Shown: piece after piece, positions 18,708 through 28,108 of the stretch
Position numbering within the stretch: the stretch's first letter is position 1
Layout of the letters: each line of letters starts with the position of its first letter
Assembly: GCA_964635065.1 (NCBI GenBank)
Contig: CAZWMK010000003.1
Span: 1-58,483 of the forward strand
Origin: CAZWMK01 sp964635065
GTDB lineage: Bacteria > Pseudomonadota > Alphaproteobacteria > Sphingomonadales > Sphingomonadaceae
Length of the DNA: 58,483 bases
Direction: 5' to 3'
Translations under genes and position numbers: made by a program
The notes under the pieces: generated by a model
Seen by the model: only the letters and a program-made list of their open reading frames with translations
Told to the model about the DNA's origin: nothing
Databases searched by the model: none

Positions 18708-19043
18708 ATGTTTGATATCGGTTATACTGAACTGCTGCTGATTGCGATCGTTGCATTGATCGTGTTCGGCCCCAAGGAACTGCCGCACCTGTTGCGGCAG
18801 ATGGGCCGGATCATGGGGCGGGTGCGGTCGGTTGCCGGTCATTTCCGTAGCGGTGTCGATGCCATGATCCGCGAATCGGAAATGGAAGAGATGCAGAAAA
18901 AATGGGCCGCGCAGAATCAGGCGATCATGGCGGCGCATCCGGCGCCACAGGCTGAGGCCGCGCCGCAGACGCCGGCACCAGACATGTCAGGCGCGCCGCC
19001 CGCACCTGAATCTGACGCCACTGCACCGCCCAAGCCATCATGA
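18708..19043 (+). CDS. tatB: Sec-independent protein translocase TatB
   Basis: TatB forms the substrate-receptor complex with TatC. The 111-residue protein starts MFDIGYTELLLIAIVALIVFGPKELP, with the transmembrane helix and the FGPKELP hinge typical of TatB rather than TatA. An amphipathic helix and a Pro/Ala-rich tail follow. The stop overlaps tatC by four bases, so the two receptor subunits are probably translationally coupled. Confidence 0.94.
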   Translation: MFDIGYTELLLIAIVALIVFGPKELPHLLRQMGRIMGRVRSVAGHFRSGVDAMIRESEMEEMQKKWAAQNQAIMAAHPAPQAEAAPQTPAPDMSGAPPAPESDATAPPKPS

Positions 19044-19825
19044 GCGATATCGACGAACACAAGGCGCCGCTGCTCGAACATCTGATCGAATTGCGCAGGC
19101 GTCTGCTTTACAGTGTGCTGGCTTTGATCGGTGCCTTTCTCGTCTGCCTCAGCTTTGCGGGCGAGATTTTCGCGTTTCTCGTTCAGCCTCTGGTCAAGGC
19201 ATTCGGACCGGGCGCGGGCGGGAAGCTGATTTATACCAAGCTATACGAAGCCTTTTTCGTCGAAGTGAAGGTGGCACTGTTCGCCGCCTGCTTCATTGCG
19301 TTTCCGGTCATCGCCAACCAGATATGGCTGTTTGTCGCGCCTGGCCTTTATCGTAATGAAAAGCGGGCGCTTCTGCCCTTCCTGATCGCGACGCCGATGC
19401 TGTTCCTGCTGGGCGCATCCTTGGCCTATTATGTCGTGATGCCGACGGCTTTTCATTTTTTCCTCGGCTTTCAAAGCGATGTCGCCGGATTGCAGCAGGA
19501 GGCCCTGCCTTCGATGGGTGACTATCTGTCGCTTGTCATGCACTTCATCTTTGCCTTTGGTCTCGCCTTTTTGCTGCCGGTGTTGCTGATGCTGCTTGAA
19601 CGCTCCGGCATCGTGACGCGCGATCAGCTTGTGCGCGGACGGCGCTATGCGATTGTCGGGGCCTTCGTGGTCGCCGCTGTCGCCACGCCACCCGATGTGC
19701 TGTCGCAGCTGATGCTGGCGATCCCGCTGATGCTGCTTTACGAGGCGGCGCTGATTGCGCTCTGGTTCACCCAGCGCAAGCGGGCCAAGGCCGAAGCCCA
19801 GCTGCCTGCCGTGCAGAAAGAATAA
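19040..19825 (+). CDS. tatC: Sec-independent protein translocase TatC
   Basis: TatC is the six-helix inner-membrane receptor for twin-arginine signal peptides. The N-terminus carries the conserved LLEHLIELRRRLLYS (about residues 12-26), and the F.VAPGLYRNEKR loop near residue 100 is a family signature. About six hydrophobic helices fit the 261-residue length. The gene runs tail-to-tail into the flavin oxidoreductase gene with only three bases between the stops and no visible terminator. Confidence 0.95.
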   Translation: MSDIDEHKAPLLEHLIELRRRLLYSVLALIGAFLVCLSFAGEIFAFLVQPLVKAFGPGAGGKLIYTKLYEAFFVEVKVALFAACFIAFPVIANQIWLFVAPGLYRNEKRALLPFLIATPMLFLLGASLAYYVVMPTAFHFFLGFQSDVAGLQQEALPSMGDYLSLVMHFIFAFGLAFLLPVLLMLLERSGIVTRDQLVRGRRYAIVGAFVVAAVATPPDVLSQLMLAIPLMLLYEAALIALWFTQRKRAKAEAQLPAVQKE

Positions 19826-19828
19826 GGC

Positions 19829-20971
19829 TCAGTCCTCGACGAAGCAGCGCAGATCCTCGAATCCGTCAGCGAAATCCTCGACGAATTCCTGAAACACCTG
19901 TCGCGCCGATTTCACGCTGTCGACAAGACCGATGCCTTGGCCGACGAAATAGCTTGAGAGCGCCCGCGCGCCTTCAACGCCATTGTCGGCAGCCTTGTCG
20001 ATGCGTTCGAAGGCGGGCATCGACATGATGTGCTGGAACGGCATCGGCAGCGTGCCGGGGCTGTCGGGGCTTTCCCATGCCGCCGTCCAGTCCGAACGCA
20101 GCTGGCGACAATATTTCCCGGTGCGGCCTTTTGAACGCACCGTATCGCGCGAACTGGCGGCGATGAACTTGTCGCGCAGCGTCTCGGTGACTTCGGATTC
20201 GGTGGTCGACAGCCAGACCGATCCGGTCCACGCACCGTCCGCGCCCAAAGCCATGACGGCGGCCATCTGCCGTCCCGTCATGATGCCGCCTGCCGCCAGA
20301 ATTGCGACGTCGTCAAAGCGGCCTTTCAGGGCACGCACGACTTCGGGTACGAGGACCAGCGTCGAGACTTCGCCGCAGTGGCCGCCAGCTTCGGTGCCTT
20401 GCACGACAAGAATATCGACGCCCGCCTCGGCCTGCCTGAGCGCATGTTCCTTCGCGCCGACAAGGGCCGCGACTGGCACGCCGTGCTTGCGCGCGCGGTC
20501 GATCATCGACTGCGGCGGCACGCCCAGCGCATTGGCGATGAGCTTGATCGGATAACGGAAACAGACGTCCATCGTTGCCTCGGCAACATCGGGCATCACG
20601 GTCAGCTGATCGCCCATCTTTCCGCGATCTTCCGGGCCAAAGCCTGCTGCGCTGACGCCGTGGCTTTCCAGAAGATTGCCGATGAAATCCCAATATTGCG
20701 CCGGAATTTTCTGTGCGAGCGCGGTGGCGGTGACATGTTCGTCCTGCACCGCCATGTTTTCGGGGACGACAAGGTCGACGCCATAAGGCTTGCCGTCGAC
20801 ATGCGCGTCGATCCACGCCAGTTCCACTTCCAGCTGTTCGGGCGTATGGCTGCCCGCGCCGAACACGCCCATGCCGCCTGCACGGCTGACAGCGGCGACG
20901 ACGTCGCGGCAATGGCTGAAGGCAAAGAGCGGAAATTCAATGCCGAGCCGAGCGCAAAGCTTCGATTTCAT
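19829..20971 (-). CDS. NAD(P)H-dependent flavin oxidoreductase (nitronate monooxygenase family)
   Basis: The 380-residue protein is an FMN-dependent TIM-barrel enzyme of the nitronate monooxygenase / 2-nitropropane dioxygenase family. The FMN phosphate-binding features are QGTEAGGHCGEV (about residue 190) and AAGGIMTGRQMAAVMALGADGAW (about residues 225-247). The start at 20971 makes an ATGA overlap with the upstream acyl-CoA synthetase. Members next to acyl-CoA synthetase and dehydrogenase genes are often annotated for unusual acyl-CoA oxidation or reduction, but the substrate cannot be read here. Confidence 0.85.
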   Translation of the reverse strand: MKSKLCARLGIEFPLFAFSHCRDVVAAVSRAGGMGVFGAGSHTPEQLEVELAWIDAHVDGKPYGVDLVVPENMAVQDEHVTATALAQKIPAQYWDFIGNLLESHGVSAAGFGPEDRGKMGDQLTVMPDVAEATMDVCFRYPIKLIANALGVPPQSMIDRARKHGVPVAALVGAKEHALRQAEAGVDILVVQGTEAGGHCGEVSTLVLVPEVVRALKGRFDDVAILAAGGIMTGRQMAAVMALGADGAWTGSVWLSTTESEVTETLRDKFIAASSRDTVRSKGRTGKYCRQLRSDWTAAWESPDSPGTLPMPFQHIMSMPAFERIDKAADNGVEGARALSSYFVGQGIGLVDSVKSARQVFQEFVEDFADGFEDLRCFVED

Positions 20972-23097
20972 GCGTGACCTCCATTGGCAGGCGCATCCTT
21001 CCAGATCGGCAGCGCATCGAGTGCTTCGACCGTGTCGCCACGCGCAACGAGGGGGTTGATTTCGAGCGAGACAAGATCCGGTCCAAGCGCGAGGGCGGCA
21101 TCGCCGATGGCCTTGATGGCCCGCGCGACGGCCTTGATGTCGGCGGCTGGCTGGCCGCGATAGCCATCGAGGATGCGACGACCGCGCAATTCGCCAAGCA
21201 TGGCTTCCGCATCGGCTTCGCTGACTGGAAGCAGGCGCAGGCTGGTGTCGGCCAGAGCCTCGATCCAGATGCCGCCAAGACCAGCGGCAATCACCGGTCC
21301 CCATGGTGATGCGGCAGTGCCGACGAACAACTCGATGCCGCGTTCCCGCATCGGCGAGACAATGCAGCCTTCCAGCATCGCATCGGGCTTTGCCGCGCGG
21401 GCCGACGCCATGATGCTCTCGAAGGCGTCGGCGACGGCTGCATCGCCCATGAGGTTCAGGCGCACGCCGCCGACATCGCTTTTATGCTGGATATCGGGCG
21501 AGGCGATCTTGAGCACGACCGGACCACCAAGCGCGCTGGCGGCGGCGACCGCTTCGACCGCGGTGGTGGCCAGCGTCTGCGGCACAACCGGCACGCCTGC
21601 CTGCCCAAGCCATGCCAGCGTGTCGCGTTCACCTGTCAGGCGGCTGGCGGGGGCGGTGATGGACTGAGTGCCGGCGGCGGACTTGCCGATCTCGCCCAGA
21701 CGGTCGGACCAGCGTTTGGCCGCGGCAAAGGCAATGACGGCGTGATCCAGCCCGCCGGTTGCAGCAGGCAGGTGGCAGCGGGCCATCACCTCGCGGGCAA
21801 AACCCATGACCGGGCGCAGCGACTGGTTGATGATGAAGCCTGGCGTTTGTGCCGCCGAGAGGCCGCGCCCGATGCAGGACAGCGCCTCGACGTTCAAGAG
21901 ATCGCCTTCCCAGCGTGGCACGTCATAGACACAGGCGGTCAGCCCGACGGCAGGGTCGGCGGCGAGGACTTTCAGGATGCGTTCGAACAGCGAGGGGTCG
22001 CGCACGGCGGCGCCCGTGACGTCCAATGGGTTAAACACCGAGCCAAAGTCCGGCATCATGGCATGAATGGCGGCGGCTGTGGCGGCACTGAACGGCGGCA
22101 ACGGCAAGCCTTCGGTTTCGGCACGGTCGGCAATCATCTCGCACGCACCGCCGGAAATCGAGATGATCGCTACTCCGCCTTCGATCGGTCCGGTATGGGC
22201 GAGAACACCTGCCGTGATCATCATGTCTTCGGGCGCACTGGCGCGGATCACATTTTCCTGACGGCAGACAGCGTCGAAAATCGCGTCGTCGCCCGTGACC
22301 GAGCCGGTGTGCGCCTGCGCCAGCTGTGTTGCGAGTTCGGTGCGCCCGACTTTCAGAACGATCAGCGGCTTTTTCGCGGCCCATGCCTTGCGCGCGACGC
22401 GGCGGAAACCTTCGGGATCGTTGATCGTTTCGGCAAAGAAGGTGATAACCCTCGTGCCTTCATCCTCGATCAGATAATCGATAATCGCGGTGGTATCGAG
22501 ACCGGCCTCGTTGCCGGTGGCGATCATGGTGCTGAGACCGATACCCTGCTGTTCAGCAAAATCGCGCAGCACGCTTGCGGTCGCCCCGCTTTGTGAAATG
22601 ATCGCAACCGAGCCGCGCAGCGCATCGGGCCGGGTCATGATCGGCGACACCGAGATATTGTCGTTGAAGTTGACATAGCCAAGGCTGTTTGGCCCGAGCA
22701 GGGTCACGCCCTTCTGACGGGCGATTTCGGCAAGGCGTGCCTGCCGGGCACGGCCCTCGGCGCCGGCCTCGGCAAAGCCTGACGTGAGGACGACCATGTT
22801 CGGGATGCCTGCGGCCGCAACATCTTCGGCGGCCTCGATCACGGCATCTTGCGGCACGAAGACATAGGCGATGTCGGGTATGGTTCCGAGCGCGGTGCAA
22901 CTTGTGGCTGCCGGGCGGCCATGTGCGGGCGCGCCGCGCTTGTTCACCAGATAGACGTCACCCGTATAACCGATATTGGCGAAATTCGCGTGAATCAGCT
23001 GCGACCACAGCGATTTTTCTGTTGCGCCGACCAGAACAACCGAGCGCGGTCGGAAAAAGCGGGTCAACGGATGCTGTGTGGTGGCGGCAGTGGTCAT
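20968..23097 (-). CDS. NDP-forming acyl-CoA synthetase (acetate--CoA ligase family)
   Basis: The 709-residue protein fuses the alpha and beta parts of the NDP-forming family: an N-terminal CoA-binding Rossmann domain (FFRPRSVVLVGATEKS), a succinyl-CoA-ligase-like region with the phosphohistidine motif QAHTGSVTGDDAIFD (about residue 250), and a C-terminal ATP-grasp domain with SPDIQHKSDVGGVRLN (about residue 540). These enzymes activate organic acids to CoA thioesters. I chose the ATG at 23097, which has a GAGG Shine-Dalgarno; an upstream in-frame ATG at 23130 adds eleven residues. Divergence from simple acetate enzymes is likely given the neighbouring degradation genes. Confidence 0.87.
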   Translation of the reverse strand: MTTAATTQHPLTRFFRPRSVVLVGATEKSLWSQLIHANFANIGYTGDVYLVNKRGAPAHGRPAATSCTALGTIPDIAYVFVPQDAVIEAAEDVAAAGIPNMVVLTSGFAEAGAEGRARQARLAEIARQKGVTLLGPNSLGYVNFNDNISVSPIMTRPDALRGSVAIISQSGATASVLRDFAEQQGIGLSTMIATGNEAGLDTTAIIDYLIEDEGTRVITFFAETINDPEGFRRVARKAWAAKKPLIVLKVGRTELATQLAQAHTGSVTGDDAIFDAVCRQENVIRASAPEDMMITAGVLAHTGPIEGGVAIISISGGACEMIADRAETEGLPLPPFSAATAAAIHAMMPDFGSVFNPLDVTGAAVRDPSLFERILKVLAADPAVGLTACVYDVPRWEGDLLNVEALSCIGRGLSAAQTPGFIINQSLRPVMGFAREVMARCHLPAATGGLDHAVIAFAAAKRWSDRLGEIGKSAAGTQSITAPASRLTGERDTLAWLGQAGVPVVPQTLATTAVEAVAAASALGGPVVLKIASPDIQHKSDVGGVRLNLMGDAAVADAFESIMASARAAKPDAMLEGCIVSPMRERGIELFVGTAASPWGPVIAAGLGGIWIEALADTSLRLLPVSEADAEAMLGELRGRRILDGYRGQPAADIKAVARAIKAIGDAALALGPDLVSLEINPLVARGDTVEALDALPIWKDAPANGGHA

Positions 23098-23312
23098 ATG
23101 GCCTCGTTCCCTGTGCAGGGAGACAGGCACAGACCGGTGGCGGCACAGTGCCGTGCGGCCTTCGGACAGCCGTCCTCCCCATGGTGTCGCGGGCCGTTTG
23201 TTGTGACGTCCGGTTTCATTCCGGCGCCTGACCCTTGTTTTCAGTCTATGGTGTTCGGGGCACGGGGTCCAATACGCGTTTTGGCGGTTATGAGATGGTA
23301 TTCATATCAGTC

Positions 23313-24233
23313 TCATGTGTCGGCCATGGCCTGCGCCATGTCCCACATCAAGGCCACGGGCTGGCGACGGTCACCACGTCGCCGCAAGAGCAGGAGTTCC
23401 ATGGTCAGGACCGGATCGACGATGGGCCGGACAACGAGATCCATCTGTCCGGGCAGGATGGTCCACCAGCCGGATACGATAACCGGAACCTGTGCGCTGG
23501 CGGCAAAGCGGCGTACACCGCCCGGCGAGGCCTCGGGCATGGTCTGGATCGTCGCGCCCGCCCTTTCGAGGGCATGGCCGATATAATCGTAAAGATGCGG
23601 GTTGAACTTGCGCCGGATCATGCCGATGCACCGGTTGCGCAGCAGGTGCATGGGGATTTCCCGGCGTGCCGCCAGCGGATCGTCGGCGGGCATCAACAGG
23701 GCGATGCCCCAGCGCCGGACAACGAGGGTGTCGAGGCCATCGGTCGGCAGCGGCCCGAAGGCGAAGCTGACATCGAGCATGCCTGAACGCAACTGGTCGA
23801 TCAGTCCCAGCGACAGGGCGTTGACGATGTCGATCTCGATATCGGGAAAGGCTTTTTGCACGGCATCGATCAACTGGCCGCGTTCGGCAATGTCGGCGGT
23901 ATATTCCGGCGCACCGATCGACAGGGTGAGCATCTGCTGGTCGCGGATGGCGATGGCTTCACCGGTCAGCTGGTCATACGCCGCGAGAAAACTTTGCGCA
24001 GCGGGGAGAAAGGCAGTGCCGCGCGGAGAGAGCGTTACGGCCTGTTTGCGGTTGCGCTGGAAAAGCATGAATCCGAGCTGGTCTTCCAGCTTGCGAATCT
24101 GCACCGATAGCCATGGCTGTGCCATGTTGAGCCGTTCGGCCGCTCGCGTAAACGACAGAAGCTCGGCCACCGTAACGAAAATGCGGATCTGCCTGACGTC
24201 GAAGCCGGTCAATGCCTCTCCCCTTTGCGGCAT
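23313..24233 (-). CDS. LysR-family transcriptional regulator
   Basis: The 306-residue protein has the LysR N-terminal winged helix-turn-helix (about residues 10-70; FTRAAERLNMAQPWLSVQIRKLED) and a two-lobed effector domain. It lies upstream of, and on the same strand as, the acyl-CoA synthetase and flavin oxidoreductase genes, with a 215-bp gap that may carry its own target promoter. It probably controls this degradation cluster in response to a pathway intermediate; the effector is unknown. Confidence 0.9.
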   Translation of the reverse strand: MPQRGEALTGFDVRQIRIFVTVAELLSFTRAAERLNMAQPWLSVQIRKLEDQLGFMLFQRNRKQAVTLSPRGTAFLPAAQSFLAAYDQLTGEAIAIRDQQMLTLSIGAPEYTADIAERGQLIDAVQKAFPDIEIDIVNALSLGLIDQLRSGMLDVSFAFGPLPTDGLDTLVVRRWGIALLMPADDPLAARREIPMHLLRNRCIGMIRRKFNPHLYDYIGHALERAGATIQTMPEASPGGVRRFAASAQVPVIVSGWWTILPGQMDLVVRPIVDPVLTMELLLLRRRGDRRQPVALMWDMAQAMADT

Positions 24234-24286
24234 TCTGTGCGATTTTTAAATATTTGCGCGACAGTAGCGGCGGATGACTGGCGGAG

Positions 24287-24320
24287 CAAAAAAAATGGCT
24301 CCCCCGTCAGGAGGAGCCAG
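24287..24320 (-). terminator. Rho-independent terminator after the acyl-CoA dehydrogenase gene
   Basis: Read on the minus strand, the inverted repeat GGCTCC...GGAGCC closes a GC-rich stem followed by ATTTTTTTT. It sits about 30 bp beyond the dehydrogenase stop and separates that transcription unit from lysR. Confidence 0.85.
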
Positions 24321-24351
24321 TCTGCTTCGAGGAAGCAGGAGGGCAAGCAGG

Positions 24352-26547
24352 TCAGCGCGGGAGATCGAGGCCGCGCTGGGCGATCAGGGTGCGCTGGATT
24401 TCATTGGTGCCACCGCCGATCACCATCATGATCGATCGTCGCAAAAGCTGTTCGATCTGGCCGTCGCATGGCACGCCCGCGCTATCTTCGCCCAAAAGTG
24501 CCACCGGGCCGAGCAGATCCAGCGCGGTCTCAGTCAGGCGTTCGCCCAGTTCGCTTGAATAGACCTTGCTGATCGCCGCCTCGACAATCGGGCCGGGTGT
24601 ACCGCCACTGAGGAGGATCGAGCGCAGGGCCAGTTCCGTTGCGGCCTGCAGTTCCGCCGCCAGTCCACCGATTCGGTCGCGGACAAGCGGATCGGCCGCC
24701 AATGTTGCATCGGCACGGATATGGGCGACGATGGCATCGAACAGATTCTGGAGCTGGGTGGCAAAGCTGCCCATGATGATGCGTTCGGATGCCAGTGCGT
24801 TGGTCAGGATGCGCCAGCCGCCATTTTCCGGTCCCAGCAGGCTGGTGGCAGGAATGCGCACATCGTCGAAGAAGATGTTGCAGAAATAATGGCCATAAAA
24901 GGCCATGCTGGGCCGCACGGTGATTCCTGGCAGATCCATCGGGATGACGAACAGGCTGATCCCGCCATGTTTGGCGTCGGGGTCGGGGTTTGTGCGGGCG
25001 GCAAGGATCATGTGACTGGCCTCGTGCCCGTTCGTCGTCCAGATTTTCTGCCCGTTGACGATATAATCATCGCCGTCGCGTACCGCGCGGGTTTTCAGGC
25101 TGGCGAGGTCGGACCCCGATTCCGGCTCGCTATAGCCAAGGCAGAATGACAATTCGCCCGCGCGGATGCCGGGTAGCATCGCGTTTTGCAGTTCGGGCGA
25201 TCCGTGCGAGATGATTTCCGGTCCGAGAATCCAGCTGCCAACGATGGTCGTCAGATAGGGAGCGCCGGCGGCCTGCATCTCTTCAAGATAGGCAAGCTGC
25301 TCCATGGGGGCGGCCGCACGTCCCCCGGCTTCGACCGGCCATGTCAGCATTGTCCAGCCGTCGCGGCCAAGGCGACGGGCGAAATCGGTGTTCCACAGCC
25401 GCTGGTCGAAGGGGCGGGCACGGTTGGTGGCGCGCTCGGCCAGTGTCCAGTTGGTATCGAGCCAGTTGCGGATTTCGGCGCGCAAGCCGCCTGCCCGCCC
25501 GGCTTGGTCTTCCGGCCCTGCTGTTGCTGTGACCGGGCTGTCGAGCAGGAGGCACGCCAGTTCGGCGCGTGCCCGCCGTCCGCCGCCCATGCGAATGGCA
25601 TCGGCATGGATGCCCCGGAAATGCGAGGGCGCTTCATGTTCTTCGGCATAGCCGATGGCGCCGAACATGTGCTGGGTTTCCAGCGCCACCTGCCGCAGTG
25701 TCTGGGCGGCAAAGGCGGTTGCGGTCGCGGCGCGATAGGGCCAGTCTGCGGCCTGCGCATCGCAGGCGGCTGTTGCGGCATCCAGTTGCAACCGCAGTCC
25801 GTCGAGCAGGATGCGGCTGGATGTCAGTTTATGCTGTACGGCCTGAAACCGGCCAATGGGCTGGCCGAACTGCCGACGGGTGCGGGCGTGTTCGACAACG
25901 AGGTCGAAACCGCGCTGCGCCCCGCCATAGGCGCGCGCCGCCATGCCGAGGCGGGTGATCCGGTCGAGATCGGCGATGCGATCCGCAGAGAGCGCAAAGG
26001 CGGTGACAGGGGCGCCGTCGATCGCGATGTCGGCCAGCGTGGCCTGTGCCAGCGCGGGGGTGACGGTGACAGTTGCATCCTTCAGTGCAAGCACACAGGC
26101 CGCCGCCTGCGCGGGATCGAGGATCAGCAGATGGCTTGCATCGGGCGCATGTTCGACATGCCGCAAATGACCATGCAGCCGGTCGCCAGAAAGCCTGATC
26201 TGGCCGCTATCCGCACCGACGAAAGCGGTGGCGATGGCCGCGTCGGCAGGCAGGACGCCATCTGGCACCACCGCGCGGGCGACCAGCGTTGAAAGATAGG
26301 GAGCAGGACATGCCGCCCGCCCCAGTTCGCGCACGACGGCAAGGGCGAGGGCAAGGCTGCCCGCCGCACCTGTCAGCGGAATCTGGTGCAGCCCCTGCGC
26401 GGTCAGGGCCTGCCACAGGCTTGCAAGGTTGCGCTTTCCGCCCTGTGGCCAATGTTCGGCCAGCATCCGGGCCGCTGCATCGGTGATCAGGCCCAGTTCA
26501 ACGCCCGATTCATCGATGGTAACGCCGTTTTCCATGTTGGTCATCAA
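24352..26547 (-). CDS. Double-length (two-domain) acyl-CoA dehydrogenase
   Basis: At 731 residues this is nearly twice a normal acyl-CoA dehydrogenase. The first half (about 1-345) has the family C-terminal helical bundle (ARTRRQFGQPIGRFQAVQHKL). The second half (about 360-731) is a complete dehydrogenase with CLGYSEPESGSDLASL, GQKIWTTNGHEASHM and the terminal GGGTNEIQRTLIAQR. Known fused or paired enzymes of this kind (the FadE34 and ChsE types) act on steroid side-chain or other bulky CoA esters, so a bulky substrate is plausible but inferred. Alternative ATGs at 26544 and 26535 are possible. A terminator follows. Confidence 0.86.
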   Translation of the reverse strand: MMTNMENGVTIDESGVELGLITDAAARMLAEHWPQGGKRNLASLWQALTAQGLHQIPLTGAAGSLALALAVVRELGRAACPAPYLSTLVARAVVPDGVLPADAAIATAFVGADSGQIRLSGDRLHGHLRHVEHAPDASHLLILDPAQAAACVLALKDATVTVTPALAQATLADIAIDGAPVTAFALSADRIADLDRITRLGMAARAYGGAQRGFDLVVEHARTRRQFGQPIGRFQAVQHKLTSSRILLDGLRLQLDAATAACDAQAADWPYRAATATAFAAQTLRQVALETQHMFGAIGYAEEHEAPSHFRGIHADAIRMGGGRRARAELACLLLDSPVTATAGPEDQAGRAGGLRAEIRNWLDTNWTLAERATNRARPFDQRLWNTDFARRLGRDGWTMLTWPVEAGGRAAAPMEQLAYLEEMQAAGAPYLTTIVGSWILGPEIISHGSPELQNAMLPGIRAGELSFCLGYSEPESGSDLASLKTRAVRDGDDYIVNGQKIWTTNGHEASHMILAARTNPDPDAKHGGISLFVIPMDLPGITVRPSMAFYGHYFCNIFFDDVRIPATSLLGPENGGWRILTNALASERIIMGSFATQLQNLFDAIVAHIRADATLAADPLVRDRIGGLAAELQAATELALRSILLSGGTPGPIVEAAISKVYSSELGERLTETALDLLGPVALLGEDSAGVPCDGQIEQLLRRSIMMVIGGGTNEIQRTLIAQRGLDLPR

Positions 26548-26672
26548 GACCCTCCCCAGGATCGTTCATCGTGAAAGCGCATGGTTTGCGCCAGTCCACG
26601 ACAGGATGCGGGAAGCGTTCGGGCTTGTCCAATATCAGGCCAGCGGATTTTTAAGTCTTTATTCTTATCAAA

Positions 26673-27077
26673 TCAGGCGCTGGCCGTGCCGATGCCTGAG
26701 GCTGCCAGCATGGCGTCGAGTTGCCGCTGATCGTAGTAATCGCGCCAGACCGCAATCTTGCCGTCACGGATTTCAAAGGCGCCCATGACCGGCAATTCCG
26801 ACTGCACGCCATTGATGGTGAAGCGATCGACCCGTTCGATCAGGACGGCGCCATTGGCAGCGCGCGCCGCTGACGTGACGTCGAAGGCGACCTCTGTCGC
26901 GATTGCGAAAAAGCCCTCGACCACCGGGCGGATTGCATCATGACCGACCAGCGGTGCGACGGGAAGGTTGTGAAAGAAACAATCCACGCTCAACATGCCC
27001 ATTACGGACTCGGCGTCGCGGCGGTCCCATGCCGCGCAAAAGCCGAGAACAAGGTCGATGGCGTCCCGATCCTGCAT
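26673..27077 (-). CDS. Limonene-1,2-epoxide hydrolase / NTF2-fold protein
   Basis: The 134-residue protein matches the small limonene-epoxide-hydrolase fold. The catalytic-type motifs are LIERVDRF (Arg and Asp, about residues 82-89) and FEIRDGKIAVWRDYYD (second Asp, about residues 103-118). FFHNLP near residue 34 supplies the asparagine, but the residue two places before it, Tyr in the characterised enzyme, is Phe here. It may be an epoxide hydrolase, an isomerase or a binding protein. It lies just upstream of the long acyl-CoA dehydrogenase gene on the same strand, so a shared pathway is likely. Confidence 0.75.
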   Translation of the reverse strand: MQDRDAIDLVLGFCAAWDRRDAESVMGMLSVDCFFHNLPVAPLVGHDAIRPVVEGFFAIATEVAFDVTSAARAANGAVLIERVDRFTINGVQSELPVMGAFEIRDGKIAVWRDYYDQRQLDAMLAASGIGTASA

Positions 27078-27114
27078 ATGTTCGCTCCAGTATTCCTGTT
27101 GCCACCAGTTTGCG

Positions 27115-28077
27115 TCAGGCGGCTTTCACGCGGTGCGTCGTGGGCGGTGCTGCGCCGACATGCGCCTGTCCGCGCTTTTGCGCCCGCTTTTCCTGTTCGA
27201 TGCGCATGCGGTAACGCGCGCGCTGTTCGTCGTTGCGGCTATCGTGACAGGCTGGACACGCGACGCCCTCGACGTAAAGCGGTGACTCCTTGTCTGCGGG
27301 GCTGAGCGGCGCGCGGCAGGCATGACAAAGGTCATGCACGCCTTGTTTCACGCCATGACCAAGCGCGACACGCTGGTCGAAAACGAAACATTCACCCTGC
27401 CACAGGCTTTCGCTTTCGGGTATTTTTTCGAGATAGTTCAGGATGCCGCCCTTGAGGTGATAAACCTCGTCGATACCCTCGGCCTTCAGAAAGGCGGTCG
27501 ACTTTTCGCAGCGGATGCCGCCCGTGCAGAACATGGCGATGCGCGGCGGCGTCGGGCGATCGGCAAGGCTGGCGCGAAAAGCGCGAAACCACGCGGGAAA
27601 AGCGCGAAAACTTTTCGTTTCAGGATCGATTGCGCCCTGGAATGTGCCGATTTTCACTTCATAATCGTTGCGTGTGTCGATGACGATGGTGTCGGGATCG
27701 CTGATCAGTGCGTTCCAGTCTTCGGGTGCAACATAGGTGCCTGCCTGCCGCGCGGCATCGACACCAGGCACGCCCAGCGTCACGATTTCCTTTTTCAGTC
27801 GGACCTTCAGCCTGTGGAACGGCATGGTGTCGGCGGCGGAATATTTCACATCAAGATCGGCGCAGCCGGGCAGGGCGCGGATATGGGCGACAACGGTATC
27901 AATGGCATCGGGGCCACCGGCAATGGTGCCATTCACGCCTTCGTTTGCCAGAAGCAAGGTGCCGCGTACGCCAAGCCGGTCGCACAGATCGAACAGGGGC
28001 TGGCGCAGCGCGGCAGGATCGTCAAAGACGGCAAAGCGATAGAGGGCGGCAACCCGAAGGGCGGAATGATCAGTCAT
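27115..28077 (-). CDS. trhO: tRNA uridine(34) hydroxylase (rhodanese-family TrhO)
   Basis: TrhO makes 5-hydroxyuridine at tRNA position 34 in an oxygen-dependent reaction. The 320-residue protein has an N-terminal UPF0176-like domain (about 1-100) and a rhodanese domain whose active-site loop is MFCTGGIRCEKST near residue 180. A cysteine-rich C-terminal tail (CHAC...CPAC) follows, as in long members of the family. I chose the ATG at 28077, which has a GGAGGAG Shine-Dalgarno; an ATG at 28170 would overlap ilvE. It lies 31 bp after ilvE and 37 bp before the LEH-like gene. Confidence 0.9.
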   Translation of the reverse strand: MTDHSALRVAALYRFAVFDDPAALRQPLFDLCDRLGVRGTLLLANEGVNGTIAGGPDAIDTVVAHIRALPGCADLDVKYSAADTMPFHRLKVRLKKEIVTLGVPGVDAARQAGTYVAPEDWNALISDPDTIVIDTRNDYEVKIGTFQGAIDPETKSFRAFPAWFRAFRASLADRPTPPRIAMFCTGGIRCEKSTAFLKAEGIDEVYHLKGGILNYLEKIPESESLWQGECFVFDQRVALGHGVKQGVHDLCHACRAPLSPADKESPLYVEGVACPACHDSRNDEQRARYRMRIEQEKRAQKRGQAHVGAAPPTTHRVKAA

Positions 28078-28108
28078 GCACAGGCTCCTCCGGGTGCGTT
28101 GCGAGGGA

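Noticed and set aside
23290..23316. ATGAGA-N15-TCTCAT inverted repeat at the end of lysR as a LysR operator
   Set aside because: It overlaps the lysR stop codon, the arms are only six bases, and there is no T-N11-A core within it that stands out.
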